Part shown: positions 5,873 to 6,625 of the stretch, in pieces
Position numbering within the stretch: position 1 is the first letter of the stretch
Layout: every line of letters starts with the position of its first letter
Assembly: GCA_009839775.1 (NCBI GenBank)
Contig: VXOZ01000196.1
Coordinates: 1-6,625, forward strand
DNA length: 6,625 nucleotides
Reading direction: 5' to 3'
Source of the DNA: Chloroflexota bacterium
Lineage (GTDB): Bacteria > Chloroflexota > UBA11872 > VXOZ01
The notes under the pieces: generated by a model
The model's input: the letters and a program-made list of their open reading frames with translations, nothing else
The model's database searches: none
What the model was told of the DNA's origin: nothing
Position numbers and translations under genes: made by a program

Positions 5873-6625
5873 TTAGTTGGGCAAGCTAAAAACGCGCGTT
5901 TCGGGCTTGAAAACGGCCCAGGCGAACCAGAAGTGGTTGCCGTTTATGATGGATTGGAGTTGCTTACCCTCCAAGGGCCCTGCAACCGCCCGGCCAAGGA
6001 CGTTCCACTTCGATCGCGTTTCCGTATCCCGGATTTCCCCTCTGTCATTCACGCTAAACTTGAGGGTCTCGCCGTCAACGGTTGGCGCAAAGACACCGGC
6101 CGCCCCAATGTCCTGTCCTTGCGTAAAGGGAGAATCTGTACCCGCTTGGTGAAAGACCACAATTGGCTGCCCGCCAACGGTGTCTTCAACCACACTTTGC
6201 TCCGCCAGCACGCTAAAGGGGTAGGCGGCGTCTTCACCGTTCAGTGAGACAGTCACCACCCGCTCCATGGCCGGGAGTCGTCCGTCAACAGGCTCGAAGA
6301 ACAGGAAGGGAGATCTGGAAATATTGTCATAGCCGGGGTAGGGATTGCGGCCGTACGGTCGGAGATGGCCGGTGTCGCGAGACAGCACAACACCTTCCGG
6401 GTGCGTGTTGCGAAAATCAACAAACGCAACCATAGACGCCGGCACCGGAGTAAGTCTCTTGCCGGTCAGTTCGCCGACGATGGCCGTGCCCGTAATCTGC
6501 TGCCACCAGCTCTCGGTCTGGCGGTCGTACATGATGAGGTCGCTGTAACGCAGGTTGCCGCTCACGCCAAAGTCATAGACAGTGCCGTCGAGGCGGCGAT
6601 CAAAAGCAATGGCGGTATTGCACAG
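5873..6625 (-). CDS. DUF3179 domain protein, N-terminus beyond the window
   Basis: The frame is open to the right edge and stops with TAA at 5873-5875, leaving 250 visible residues. The match to DUF3179 rests on several remembered family signatures. These are a Cys-Asn-Thr-Ala segment right at the edge (probably the second half of a CPLC-type motif), FGVSGNLRYSDLIMYDRQTE (visible residues 19-38) followed by SWWQQ, and a closing part with SKWNVLGRAVAGPLEGKQL (205-223) and HFWFAWAVFKPET (231-243). The C-terminal part therefore appears complete. The family's biochemical function is not known to me, so none is assigned. A GTG in frame at 6565 is not the start, because conserved family sequence continues upstream of it to the edge. 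A hairpin terminator and about 450 bp separate it from the protease gene, so it is probably a separate transcription unit. Confidence 0.88.
   Translation of the reverse strand: MCNTAIAFDRRLDGTVYDFGVSGNLRYSDLIMYDRQTESWWQQITGTAIVGELTGKRLTPVPASMVAFVDFRNTHPEGVVLSRDTGHLRPYGRNPYPGYDNISRSPFLFFEPVDGRLPAMERVVTVSLNGEDAAYPFSVLAEQSVVEDTVGGQPIVVFHQAGTDSPFTQGQDIGAAGVFAPTVDGETLKFSVNDRGEIRDTETRSKWNVLGRAVAGPLEGKQLQSIINGNHFWFAWAVFKPETRVFSLPN

Overview
The window looks like a piece of an uncultured, fairly GC-rich bacterial genome. All four protein genes lie on the minus strand. Three have export signals and use repeat-rich surface architecture: fibronectin type III (FN3) domains, proline/threonine linkers, a beta-propeller and plant-type leucine-rich repeats. 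From memory, this mix, together with a DUF3179 protein next door, is common in uncultivated Chloroflexota (SAR202/Dehalococcoidia-like and related marine or sponge-associated lineages). That assignment is inference, because the window has no marker gene. Shine-Dalgarno-type ribosome binding sites fit a bacterial origin.

Layout, read in the direction of transcription (right to left). (1) 6625-5873: the C-terminal 250 residues of a DUF3179 protein whose N-terminus lies beyond the right edge, followed by a 13-bp perfect hairpin (5808-5839) that probably acts as its terminator. (2) 5424-5872: a non-coding gap of about 450 bp with an AT-rich core (about 5520-5660). The core holds a candidate sigma70-type promoter overlapped by a 9-bp inverted repeat. 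(3) 5423-2871: an 850-residue secreted multidomain protein with a signal peptide, two FN3 domains, a Pro-Thr-Pro-Glu/Asp linker, two more FN3-like domains and a C-terminal metzincin-type zinc protease domain (HEGGHVLGIGH plus Met-turn). (4) 2854-1400: a 484-residue lipoprotein with seven PD40/TolB-like SPDG motifs. (5) 1363-1: the first 454 residues of a secreted protein that ends, as far as the window shows, in 24-residue plant-type leucine-rich repeats. It runs off the left edge.

Genes 3 to 5 have gaps of only 16 and 36 bp, point the same way and have no terminator-like hairpin between them. They are probably one operon encoding a secreted protease, a membrane-anchored beta-propeller lipoprotein and a leucine-rich-repeat protein. 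A plausible but unproven reading is a cell-surface module for binding and processing external protein or glycan material, with the propeller and repeat proteins as recognition or scaffold parts. The leucine-rich-repeat gene and the DUF3179 gene are both open at a window edge, so each is only partly visible here.
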